Positions 18,801-25,734 of a stretch of 64,000 bases of DNA are shown here, one piece after another. The DNA lies in contig NZ_JBMOUD010000019.1 of assembly GCF_049319665.1 (NCBI RefSeq), positions 1-64,000 on the forward strand, in the 5' to 3' direction. The position numbers and the translations under genes were made by a program. Every line of letters begins with the position of its first letter. Position 1 is the stretch's first letter. The DNA is from JBMOUD01 sp049319665. Lineage in GTDB: Bacteria; Pseudomonadota; Gammaproteobacteria; Enterobacterales; Enterobacteriaceae. Under the pieces are notes generated by a model, which was not told the DNA's origin, searched no databases, and worked only from the letters and a program-made list of their open reading frames with translations.

Positions 18801-18999
18801 AGGCAGCGGTGGTGATGCCGATTTGCGCAGCCCGCTGGGACTGGCGATTGCCGGTGGTTTAGCACTGAGTCAGTTATTAACCTTGTTCACTACGCCGGTG
18901 GTTTATCTGTATATGGATAGAATCAGCCGCGCGACGCGTCGTTTGTGGTTCCGCCTACGTCCGCATACTCAACCTGACGGGGTAAGCCATCATGAATAA
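15874..18999 (+). CDS. mdtC: RND multidrug efflux permease (MdtC/MuxC-like)
   Basis: Second RND pump subunit, 1041 residues, the normal length. The N-terminus FFIFRPVATLLLMMAVILLGLLGYRLLPVAPLPQVDFPVI and ASLPGANPETMA match MdtC. Proton-relay aspartates are D401 and D402 (TGFVVDDAIVVLENI). LIGIVKKNAIMMIDFALDAE lies in the C-terminal half. It starts on the base after the mdtB-like stop and overlaps the outer-membrane gene by 8 bases. In E. coli the MdtB and MdtC subunits assemble as a heterotrimer with MdtA and TolC; here a dedicated outer-membrane partner is encoded next. Confidence 0.92.
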   Translation: MNISRFFIFRPVATLLLMMAVILLGLLGYRLLPVAPLPQVDFPVILVSASLPGANPETMAATVATPLERALGEIAGVNEMTSSSSNGKTSIVLQFDLDRDINGAARDVQAAINASRALLPSSMPSMPTYRKANPADAPIIMLALTSKTRSKGELYDIASSKLQQNIAQINGVGQVSLVGSALPGVRIDLHPQALSSYGISLDTVRQAIANNTTNLPKGVLQGGSQSWMIEGNGQQSTAKEYQSLIITYVNGAAIRLSDVAHVYDSVEDKFNVGYFNSTPSVMISVTRQAGANMLDTIEAIKAALPTMQKELPADVQLNLGLDRSPTVSASLRDTEKTLLEATLLVIAVVFVFLRNLRAVIIPALALPVSLIGTCAVMYLLGYSLDNLSLMALIIATGFVVDDAIVVLENITRHIEEGLGPVRAAIKGSKEVGFTVLSMTLSLVAVFIPMLLMGSIVGRLFREFAVTLTISLLISMVVSLTLTPMLCARFLGRRAPVEKRQPRLYRLIERGLNALLSGYSKGLNWVMRHQLITLFGLFLTIVLNFYLYTVVEKGFFPNQDTGMLMGMLRADQNTSFQSIEPQIMKYSQIIQNDPDVETVMSSAGGSGFGSRNTAYFFVRLKDYNLRKSTANEIANRVMMETAKLPGAQMFLMAVQDLRIGGRSANAQYQYSLQADDLALLREWGPKVKDALQKLPQLTGVDSDAQNGGQEVMLNIDRDRATRLGVNVKTIDAMLNNSFSQRQVATIYKTLNQYHVVMNLTDDYTSNPNVLNQLFVITDSGKQIPLSAFSSFSGANAPLSVAHQGQSATTTIAFNLADGVALEEGQAAIKTAMAQIGLPGTIQASYAGTAQAADAFATQMPWLILAALMTVYIVLGMLYESYIHPLTILSTLPSAGLGALLLMIMTNTQLTVIALIGILLLIGIVKKNAIMMIDFALDAERRLGLTPQQAIVQACLMRFRPIMMTTLAAFFGALPLALGSGGDADLRSPLGLAIAGGLALSQLLTLFTTPVVYLYMDRISRATRRLWFRLRPHTQPDGVSHHE

Positions 19000-20452
19000 G
19001 CCTTTTTCTTTTCACTTTTTAATGCGAGTAACAGCCGGTATGACATCGTATAACGCGCACCGCACGGCATTTCGACTGGCTCCACTGGCATTGGCACTGT
19101 TAGTCAGCGCCTGTTCGGTCGGACCGGATTACAAACGGCCTGACGTCACGATGCCATTAGCCTTTAAAGAGGCCAAAGGCTGGACCGCCGCTATCCCGCA
19201 AGATAATCAGCAGAAGGGCGAGTGGTGGTCGGTGTATCAAGACCCGGATCTGTCGGCGTTACTCAGCCAGGTACAAATTTCCAACCAGAATGTCGCGCAA
19301 TACGCCGCGCAATATCGTGAAGCGCAGGCACTGGTTACTCAGGCTCGCGCCCAGCAGTTGCCGCAGGTTAACGCTACTATGGACAGCACGCGCAGCGGCA
19401 CGGCGCTGAGTACCAGCAATAAGCAGTCGGCACAGCTGAGCGCCAGTTGGGAGCTGGATTTGTGGGGCAAGCTGCGTCGTACCAGCGAGCAGCAAAAAGC
19501 CAGCGCGCAGGCCAGTGCAGCAGATTTAGCGGATGCGACGCTGAGTGCGCAGTCTGAACTGGCGCAGGATTATTTCCAACTGCGGGTAATGGATGAGCAA
19601 ATCGCGTTGTATCAGCGCAGTATTCAGGCTTATGAGCGTTACCTGGTGGTGATCCAAAACCAGTATCAAGGCGGCAATACCTCACGCGCCACTTTGGCAC
19701 AGGCGCAAACTCAGTTGGAAAGTACCCGTGCGTCGGCGCTGCAAGTGCAATGGCAGCGCGCACAGCTCGAACATGCGATTGCGGTGTTAATGGGTAAAGC
19801 CCCGGCCGATTTTAGTCTGCCAGCCAAAACTATTAAATTTACTCTGCCAGCTATTCCGCCGGGTGTGCCGTCGCAGCTGTTGCAGCGCCGTCCTGATATT
19901 GCCGCGGCAGAGCGGAATATGGCTTCTGCCAATGCCGCGGTTGGTGTAGCAACGGCGGCCTATTATCCCGACCTGACCTTAAGCGCCAGCGGTGGTTTTA
20001 CCAGTGATGCATTGCATAGTCTGTTCTCGCTGCCAAACCGCGTGTGGTCGCTTGGCCCGGAACTGAGCCAAACGGTACTCGATTTTGGCGCAACGCGGGG
20101 CAAGGTCGAGCAGGCTGAAGCGGCTTATGATGCTAACGTTGCCAGCTATCGTCAGACGGTGCTGTCCGCGATGCAGAACGTTGAGGATTATCTGGTTGAG
20201 TTACATACCTTAGATAGCCAGACGCTGGCACAGCAGCGCGCTGCCGATGCGGCACAAGAGTCCGCGCGCGTGACCTACAATCAGTATCAAGCCGGGATGA
20301 TCGATTATCTTGATGTCGCGACTACTGAGAACACCAGCCTTAGCCAGCAGCAGAGCGTGCTATCGCTGCTCAGCACGCAAATGACCACTAGCGTGAAGTT
20401 AATCGTGGCGTTAGGTGGCGGCTGGCAAGGGTTAGATGCCGGGAAGAAGTGA
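18992..20452 (+). CDS. Outer-membrane efflux lipoprotein (NodT/OprM family, OpmB-like)
   Basis: Outer-membrane channel subunit of 486 residues. A long N-terminal signal region ends in a lipobox (LLVSAC), followed by SVGPDYKRPDV, the usual start of mature NodT-family factors. Two OEP repeats of alpha-helical barrel sequence follow (WELDLWGKLRRTSEQQKA; LLQRRPDIAAAERNMASANA). The ATG lies in an ATGAATAA overlap with the mdtC-like stop; an in-frame ATG at codon 11 is an alternative. A fourth-gene channel in an MdtABC operon matches the MuxABC-OpmB arrangement rather than E. coli mdtABCD. Confidence 0.9.
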   Translation: MNKPFSFHFLMRVTAGMTSYNAHRTAFRLAPLALALLVSACSVGPDYKRPDVTMPLAFKEAKGWTAAIPQDNQQKGEWWSVYQDPDLSALLSQVQISNQNVAQYAAQYREAQALVTQARAQQLPQVNATMDSTRSGTALSTSNKQSAQLSASWELDLWGKLRRTSEQQKASAQASAADLADATLSAQSELAQDYFQLRVMDEQIALYQRSIQAYERYLVVIQNQYQGGNTSRATLAQAQTQLESTRASALQVQWQRAQLEHAIAVLMGKAPADFSLPAKTIKFTLPAIPPGVPSQLLQRRPDIAAAERNMASANAAVGVATAAYYPDLTLSASGGFTSDALHSLFSLPNRVWSLGPELSQTVLDFGATRGKVEQAEAAYDANVASYRQTVLSAMQNVEDYLVELHTLDSQTLAQQRAADAAQESARVTYNQYQAGMIDYLDVATTENTSLSQQQSVLSLLSTQMTTSVKLIVALGGGWQGLDAGKK

Positions 20453-20464
20453 AAGCCGTGATGG

Positions 20465-20712
20465 CAATGTTGTCTGGAATATCAAGATAGCCGGGCATAG
20501 TACGCCTAGGGGCGCTCCGGTGAGCAAGCCCACTACGGCCCCAACGGTGTACTCTCCCTAATAACGGGCTTTGTTAGTTGTTTGCAGCCCTTAGACAATG
20601 TTGTCTGGTATATCGAGATAGCCGGGCATAGTACGCCTAGGGGCGCTCCGGTGGGCAAGCCCACTACGGCCCCAACGGTGTACTCTCCCTAATAACGGGC
20701 TTTGTTAGTTGT
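20465..20712. repeat. Two tandem copies of a 131-bp structured repeat
   Basis: A 117-base segment at 20465-20581 recurs at 20596-20712 with three visible mismatches. The 14-base spacer gives a period of 131. Each copy can fold into a long interrupted hairpin: AGTAC with GTACT on the outside, GGGGC with GCCCC in the middle, and GGTGGGC-AA-GCCCACT at the tip. In the first copy the tip has one G to A change. It lies directly after the efflux operon. It could be a dispersed intergenic element, a 3'-UTR structure or an sRNA pair; none is proven. Confidence 0.85.
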
Positions 20713-20722
20713 CTGTAACTGA

Positions 20723-20878
20723 TTATTTGCTTGAGCGACAATCTCGGCACCAACTTTGATTCGTGGCGCCAGAAGGAATCGTTCTGAATCCGAATAAGGT
20801 TTGTAATTCTCCTGCTGTACGCGCTGTAGTCTGCTTACAATTAGGGCAAGTATGTGGAAGGTTCACTGTTCCAACCAT
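20723..20878 (-). CDS. Small zinc-ribbon protein (51 residues)
   Basis: Short gene with a strong ribosome site (AAAGGAG, 7 bases before the ATG at 20878) and a TAA at 20723-20725. The protein starts MVGTVNLPHTCPNCKQ and has a CPNC knuckle near residue 11 and a CRDC knuckle near residue 44. Between them lies the segment LFGFRTIPSGATNQSW. Two CxxC pairs at this spacing suggest one zinc ribbon that could bind nucleic acid or protein. I do not recognise the exact family. It sits at the edge of the accessory island, opposite to the efflux operon, with its stop 10 bases from the second repeat copy. Confidence 0.6.
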   Translation of the reverse strand: MVGTVNLPHTCPNCKQTTARTAGELQTLFGFRTIPSGATNQSWCRDCRSSK

Positions 20879-21649
20879 TTTCAATCTCCTTTAAATGCTG
20901 CTGCGTTCTCTACTGATTTTTATTGCCATCTAATGCTCTATTTATTTAATTTAAAATAATATAGTGCTCTGAATTTATCGGCGTGAGACGTGGAAACTTG
21001 ATAGTAACTTACAGCGCTGTAAGGGACGGTGGAAAATCAGGACTGCCGTTAATCAAACTCCAATTGTTTTTAAAATAGGCGCTTCTTTCCTTCCGGCATA
21101 TGGACTGTAATTTTGCACTATGTCAGGTTTTAAGTGGATTTTTCCGTTACTAATGCGCTGAAAAGAGTAATAGAGCTTTCTGGTTCGCTGATTTCTAAAG
21201 TGATGTCAGCCATTTTAAACCTCGAGATTGAATGTAAATAGTCACTCGAGAAGTGTTGTCTGGAACGCTAATTCCTGCTGTGGATGTTCCCGCAGCAACA
21301 TGACTTTATTCCTATGAGATGGTGAATAAAATAGGCTGGATGAATTTACAGTGAGTTGTGGTGGGATCTGGAAGAGAGATCTCAGAAGTAGGATTTTAAC
21401 TTTTTTTAGTTTTATTTTTTAGCTGGTGGGTAAATTATTTTATGTTCTTTTGCTATGCTCTCTCCAAAGGCAGTAAATTCGTTGATTTAGAACTCATTAC
21501 ACAACTATATGCCTAAAATAAATATTGGAAATTTAATTTAATATCAATTGATTACAGCGAAATATTCAACAGATAGATTGCAAGTAGTGTTAGAATCTAT
21601 AAGATCATTGTAGTGATTTTACTTTTGAACATAGAGACGACAGACAGCA
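20879..21649. other. AT-rich intergenic stretch of the accessory island
   Basis: No intact gene is supported. On the minus strand an ATG near 21215 reads MADITLEISEPESS and stops after 27 codons. A different frame from about 21210 to 21055 stays open but lacks a start. This could be a decayed gene. The right part is strongly AT-rich and presumably holds the promoter of the nuclease gene at 21650. Confidence 0.35.
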
Positions 21650-22537
21650 ATGAAATTCACTTCACAAGATATAAAATTATTTGATGAGATTTTCGTTAAT
21701 GTGTATGGGGCTGGCTACATCTTAGATTTTTCAAACAAGACAATGAGAGAATTTTTCGAAGAAGAATTATCTATTGATATTGACAACGATATTTATAAGG
21801 ATGATGGAACTTCAAAAGCAAAACGTTTACGTTGCTTCATTAAAAAGTCTGATCGCGAAACTGTTTTAGTAGTTTTAGATAAGCTCTGGGCGTACCGCAA
21901 AACAATGAAAGTACCCCCGATGATGCCGACCGATGAAATATCATATTCACATCTAATAGAAAGATTGAAAAATGTAGATATTATCTCATCTGTCGGTATA
22001 GCTCCTCCTACGCTCGAAAGAACCAATGCTCCTAATTACCTATATTTTATTAGCGAATTAGAAACGATGAAAATGATGACTCCTCAACAACGAGGCTATC
22101 GTTTCGAAATTTGGCTTAACGAGCTGTTTTCTGCATTTCGCCTCTTACCCAATCCTAGCTTTAGAATTATAGGCGAACAAATTGATGGCAGTTTTCTCTT
22201 ACATAATGAAACCTATCTTGTTGAAGCAAAATGGCATAGCCAGAAAACATCCGCACCAGATTTGCATATATTCCAATCTAAACTTGATCAAAAGGCTACA
22301 TGGACTCGTGGAGTGTTCATCAGTTGGCAAGGATTTTCATCTGAAGCATTTGAAGCATGGGGAAAAAATAAACGTATTATCTGCATCACTGGTTATGATC
22401 TGTACCATATGCTAAATAATAATATTAGTTTGATTGAGCTTATTGAAAAGAAAATACGCCATGCAGCTGAAAGAGGTGAGTATTTTATAAGCATTGATAA
22501 GCTTTATCCGGGTTTGAAGTTTATTAATAATAAATGA
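21650..22537 (+). CDS. Mrr-like PD-(D/E)xK nuclease with extra N-terminal domain
   Basis: A 295-residue protein whose C-terminal half carries a restriction-endonuclease fold. RGYRFEIWLNELF starts the domain near residue 148. GEQIDGSF supplies Asp179 and YLVEAKW supplies Glu192 and Lys194, a complete PD-(D/E)xK set. FQSKLDQ follows, as in Mrr-type proteins. Residues 1-85 (YGAGYILDFSNKTMREFFEEELSIDI...KRLRCFIKKSD) form a separate domain that I recall on other predicted defence nucleases. AT-rich composition unlike the flanking operons suggests horizontal acquisition. A single-gene phage-defence or type IV restriction role is an inference; no methylase or helicase is adjacent. Confidence 0.72.
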   Translation: MKFTSQDIKLFDEIFVNVYGAGYILDFSNKTMREFFEEELSIDIDNDIYKDDGTSKAKRLRCFIKKSDRETVLVVLDKLWAYRKTMKVPPMMPTDEISYSHLIERLKNVDIISSVGIAPPTLERTNAPNYLYFISELETMKMMTPQQRGYRFEIWLNELFSAFRLLPNPSFRIIGEQIDGSFLLHNETYLVEAKWHSQKTSAPDLHIFQSKLDQKATWTRGVFISWQGFSSEAFEAWGKNKRIICITGYDLYHMLNNNISLIELIEKKIRHAAERGEYFISIDKLYPGLKFINNK

Positions 22538-22592
22538 TTTGTTGAAGTATATTAGCATGAAAACATTTATTACATGCTAACTCTCCGTTTAA

Positions 22593-22618
22593 AGCCGCCC
22601 AAAACCCTGTGGGCGGCT
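22593..22618. terminator. Hairpin between the nuclease and hcp genes
   Basis: AGCCGCCCA at 22593-22601 pairs with TGGGCGGCT at 22610-22618. On the minus strand the stem is followed by TTTAAAC, on the plus strand by no T-run. It is better placed as the end of the leftward hcp transcript, though the U-tract is weak. Confidence 0.5.
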
Positions 22619-22688
22619 CAGTACCAAAAACGGATGTAATAAATTAATTAGCCGGGAGCTATATCAGTGGAGTTAGCTCGCCAGCGTA

Positions 22689-23168
22689 TTATGCTGTTAC
22701 TCTATTGTTCCATGAATCCTTGTGGATGATATTACCATCACAATATTTCCATGTTATTGACTCATAGCGCATCTGAATATTTTCCAAATGCGTTCCTGTT
22801 ACACCGCTCTGGTGTAGGTGCGGAGTGATTGCTGTAATTTTAACGTTTTCTAAGAAAATATTAAAATATTCACTTTCTATTCCTGACTCTAAAATTCGAT
22901 ACATTTTTATCGTTGCTGTTTTTAGCGTTATACCGGTACTTAACGCTCGATATAATAAAGGTGTGGATTTATCGAATTCTTTTTGAAAGACAAAAGGCTC
23001 ATGAACTCTTGTCCCTGTTAGCTTTCCTGTATGCGCATCTGCTGGGATAAACATGTTATGCGTTACAGTTCTTAATTCTATTGCACCAACTCTTCCTGTG
23101 ACGAGTGAGTCACCTACAATTGGAGAACCGTTCTCATCCACTAAGAAAAGATAAGCTGGATTTGACAT
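22689..23168 (-). CDS. hcp: Hcp-family type VI secretion tube protein
   Basis: 159-residue Hcp1-type protein. Recognisable features are the N-terminal YLFLVDENGSPIVGDS, the middle GKLTGTRVHEPFVFQKEFDKSTPLLYRALSTG and the C-terminal ITWKYCDGNIIHKDSWN, all typical of enterobacterial Hcp. Hcp hexamers stack as the inner tube of the type VI apparatus and can carry small effectors in their lumen. No sheath, baseplate or ClpV genes are in the window, so this is an orphan hcp. It is the last gene of a five-gene minus-strand run behind two candidate effector/immunity pairs. A small frame-consistent gap of 44 bases separates it from the upstream small membrane protein. Confidence 0.93.
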   Translation of the reverse strand: MSNPAYLFLVDENGSPIVGDSLVTGRVGAIELRTVTHNMFIPADAHTGKLTGTRVHEPFVFQKEFDKSTPLLYRALSTGITLKTATIKMYRILESGIESEYFNIFLENVKITAITPHLHQSGVTGTHLENIQMRYESITWKYCDGNIIHKDSWNNRVTA

Positions 23169-23212
23169 ATATATATCCTTATATAATGAAAATGGTAATT
23201 ATATTTGAGTAT

Positions 23213-23455
23213 TTACTCCCTACGTTTTAACTTATCAATTGTTTTGGATAATAGATAAATGAATAGTAACCAGAGCGACATACAGACGAATTTTAAAGGC
23301 CAAGGTTCAAAAAGCATAATGCAAAGTATAGAACCAATCACAACTAATGGCCCAATAATAAAATCAAATGCTTGATTAAGCATAAATATTGTTGCCTGTT
23401 TAATTTTAATAATCAAGCCTATAATAAATCTATAATTGTTTTTATTGTTAGGCAT
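23213..23455 (-). CDS. Small membrane protein, candidate immunity protein 2
   Basis: 80 residues with two to three hydrophobic segments (about residues 8-30, 31-48 and 54-70) and a basic tail (SKTIDKLKRRE). The start overlaps the stop of the upstream 216-residue protein by 8 bases, so expression is coupled. Position and topology are those of an immunity protein that protects the inner membrane against a pore-forming type VI effector. No family is recognised; the assignment rests on context. A shorter start (residue 25, MLNQ) is possible. Confidence 0.65.
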   Translation of the reverse strand: MPNNKNNYRFIIGLIIKIKQATIFMLNQAFDFIIGPLVVIGSILCIMLFEPWPLKFVCMSLWLLFIYLLSKTIDKLKRRE

Positions 23456-24098
23456 TTATTTTCTTCCCAACCAGTTCGATTATTTTTTTAAATGTTGTAT
23501 CGCCATGTGTTTTCCTTGCATGGATAGCATCTACAAATGGTTTTACTGCAGGTTCAATCAAAAAGTAAAGTAGGTCATAATCTTTGGGTCTTAAAATAGC
23601 ATATATTTCTGGGTTGTTTTGTTGAAGATCTTCTGATGTTCTTATCGAACGTTCTATCATCCCCCCTAACAGCAGCACTGTACTTAATATTGCTATGGGC
23701 TTTGTACTACTCGTTGCTGCAATAAATGAAACTCGTTCAAGTACGGCAGAAGTAATCTTAGCAATTATTGTATTCGTAACCATTCTACCAATAATAGAGG
23801 AGATAATAGCCCTATATACTTTGTCTTGATCTGACTCCGGCACGGACTGATTAAAGGTATCAAATATATTTGATATGGACTCCATTATACTTTCACGATT
23901 AAGAATGTCATTTTTAATCGCTGTTGCCATTCTTATTCTTTCTGTTCCGTGTCGATACCTGGATTCAGTATCAAGATAACCATATACTAAATATCCGAAA
24001 TCAAGCGGTACCGTCAATGCCCCATTTATTAGCCCGGTGATCGAGTCGGGAGATAAAATTATATTGGCTATCCGTGTTGCTATATCATTAACATCCAT
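23448..24098 (-). CDS. Candidate type VI effector 2 (paralogue of the 24567-25217 protein)
   Basis: 216-residue protein without a signal peptide. It has conserved blocks shared with its neighbour: LINGxLxVPxDxGYL near residue 23, DTxSR near 44, and LRPxxYDLLYFLxEPxxxPFVxA near 168. A hydrophobic segment (PIAILSTVLLLGGMIE) near residue 133 and other apolar helices suit membrane insertion. Context (a small membrane protein overlapping its end and an adjacent hcp) suggests an antibacterial, Hcp-delivered, possibly pore-forming effector of the kind known from Serratia Ssp6/Sip6. The sequence relation to Ssp6 could not be tested. Function is inferred from the setting. Confidence 0.68.
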   Translation of the reverse strand: MDVNDIATRIANIILSPDSITGLINGALTVPLDFGYLVYGYLDTESRYRHGTERIRMATAIKNDILNRESIMESISNIFDTFNQSVPESDQDKVYRAIISSIIGRMVTNTIIAKITSAVLERVSFIAATSSTKPIAILSTVLLLGGMIERSIRTSEDLQQNNPEIYAILRPKDYDLLYFLIEPAVKPFVDAIHARKTHGDTTFKKIIELVGKKINA

Positions 24099-24364
24099 TG
24101 TGATAATCCTTTACTTATCCGTGTCCTAGTTGCCTATTTATTGAATTGTAGTTGACACATTACTCCTGACCAGATCTAAATTCAATTAGACATTCACCGA
24201 GTAATATATTGCATATAACATACATTGGATAGTTTGGTGAAATGTATCGTACTATCGGAGAAAAGAATAAAAGAGGCTGATTTCATCGGCGTGAAAAAAT
24301 CCGAGTTAAAGACTCTCGTTCATACTCATACAGGTTGAGCCTCGAAAATAACCTGATCTCGGTA

Positions 24365-24589
24365 TTACTCAGGCCTATCTGGCAATATCTTACCGATGAT
24401 GTAGACAACCAACACCGACAAACCAATGGCTATAAATCTTTCATGCCAGGTTTCATAATGGAAGAACCAGTAGCAGCATACAAAGAAAAGCAGGCCACCC
24501 AATAGTGACGCACCGGTTTCAATTAGCGTGTGAAAAACTCTCCTACCTAAACTCAATTTCACTGGTTCATTTTTTCGCATTAATTTCAC
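24365..24589 (-). CDS. Small membrane protein, candidate immunity protein 1
   Basis: 74 residues with two membrane helices (about residues 20-44 and 50-68) and a basic N-terminus. The start lies inside the end of the upstream 216-residue gene (23-base overlap). It resembles the second small protein in size, topology and placement, but only weakly in sequence. Different immunity sequences beside related effectors would be expected if each pair has its own specificity. The role is inferred; an alternative start at codon 4 exists. Confidence 0.62.
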   Translation of the reverse strand: MKLMRKNEPVKLSLGRRVFHTLIETGASLLGGLLFFVCCYWFFHYETWHERFIAIGLSVLVVYIIGKILPDRPE

Positions 24590-25217
24590 TCTCTACCATA
24601 TTGATAATTTGGTCAAAAGCTGGTTTTCCTTGATTTCTTTTTACGTTAAGTGCCTCGACAAAAGGATTTAAAACTGGTTCGGCAAGAAAGTAAAGTAAGT
24701 CATAGTTTTGGGGCCTTAACGCACTGTAGACTTCTGGACTATTTAGTTGCAGACGTTCTGAAGTATAGACACTCCGTTCAGCCATTCCTCCTGCTAACAG
24801 TACATTTCCAATCAATCCCCCTTTAATTTTTATAAAGACGGTGCTTCGTTGTGTAATGATAGCTGCAAGTTTTGAGGAAATGATCGAGTTTGTTAGTGTC
24901 CTGCCAGCTATTGCAGCGGTTGTTTTACTGTACATTGCATTCTGCTTTTCCTCGGGTACATCCTTGTTAAAGAGCCTAAGAACCGTTTCAATAGTATTTT
25001 TGATATTTTGGTTTTCAAGAATTCCGTAACGGATGGCGCTCACCATTCGGATCTTATCCGTTTCGCGCAGGCGCCGACTATCTGTATCAATAAAACCAAA
25101 TGCTAGATAACCGATATCGGTTGGAACGGATAAAATACCGTTGATAAGACCCACAGCTGTCTCTGGGGAAAGGAGAATTTTAGCTATACGCTTAGCTATA
25201 TCAACGTTGCTTGGCAT
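24567..25217 (-). CDS. Candidate type VI effector 1 (paralogue of the 23448-24098 protein)
   Basis: 216 residues, exactly the same length as effector 2 and clearly related along its whole length. The shared LINGILSVPTDIGYLAFGFIDTDSR and LRPQNYDLLYFLAEPVLNPFVEAL blocks are the clearest. No signal peptide is present. A hydrophobic stretch (LIGNVLLAGGMAE) lies at the same place as in the paralogue. It is the first gene of the minus-strand module, preceded by an AT-rich 170-base region that should contain the promoter. An effector role is inferred from duplication, overlap with a small membrane gene and the downstream hcp. Confidence 0.68.
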   Translation of the reverse strand: MPSNVDIAKRIAKILLSPETAVGLINGILSVPTDIGYLAFGFIDTDSRRLRETDKIRMVSAIRYGILENQNIKNTIETVLRLFNKDVPEEKQNAMYSKTTAAIAGRTLTNSIISSKLAAIITQRSTVFIKIKGGLIGNVLLAGGMAERSVYTSERLQLNSPEVYSALRPQNYDLLYFLAEPVLNPFVEALNVKRNQGKPAFDQIINMVESEINAKK

Positions 25218-25392
25218 GAGAGATCTCTTTTCATTTTTTAGTCATGGCGCAACAGGATAAAGCCTAAGACTGGAACATAAAAGAGAAGCTGTCTAGTGTG
25301 ATTCTTCTGAAAATAATGCATAGAGATTTTCATAAAACGATGAAAGTCGCGATATCAAAAGTTTATATCCCATAATTGACTGTCGTGATCCT

Positions 25393-25656
25393 ATGCTTGA
25401 CCAGAGTGGCGTCGACTCCCGAGGCCTCTTAATAGAGACTATTTTAATGGTGTATCAAACTGTCAGTGAAACGATCATCAAATCCATCATTGATGACTAC
25501 TCGAAAGTGAACGAAACTAAATTTAATATAGGGTGGGCATTGCATGAATGCAATTTGCCATATTTGTCGGAAGATCAGAAAGAGTTACTCAATAATGCTA
25601 AAGAAGTCTGTGAGGCAGCGCTTAAGCATCCTCATCGATTCTTAAATAGATTATAA
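25393..25656 (+). CDS. Possible small protein of unknown function
   Basis: An 87-codon frame with an acidic, helical-looking product (SETIIKSIIDDYSKVNETKFNIGWALHECNLPYLSEDQKELL). The ATG at 25393 has no clear ribosome site. An internal ATG at 25447 would give 69 residues. No family is recognised. It is transcribed toward the terminator at 25694, away from the hcp module. The composition looks coding, but the evidence is modest. Confidence 0.4.
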   Translation: MLDQSGVDSRGLLIETILMVYQTVSETIIKSIIDDYSKVNETKFNIGWALHECNLPYLSEDQKELLNNAKEVCEAALKHPHRFLNRL

Positions 25657-25693
25657 TTACCCTATGTTTGTGCATTGCTCTATGGCCAAACAA

Positions 25694-25717
25694 CAACGCC
25701 AGCCCCTGCTGGCGTTG
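25694..25717. terminator. Strong hairpin between the small ORF and the efflux operon
   Basis: CAACGCCAGC pairs perfectly with GCTGGCGTTG across a 4-base loop. On the minus strand it is followed by TTGTTTGG, so it can end the leftward efflux transcript. Its position also serves the rightward small ORF. Confidence 0.65.
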
Positions 25718-25734
25718 TCCCTAAAAGTTACACT

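Noticed and set aside
20465..20712. CRISPR-like array
   Set aside because: Only two long units of 131 bp with near-identical full length; there are no short repeats with unique spacers and no cas genes.
21055..21215. Small gene or pseudogene on the minus strand in the accessory island
   Set aside because: The ATG frame closes after 27 codons and the longer alternative frame has no start; too weak to annotate as a gene.
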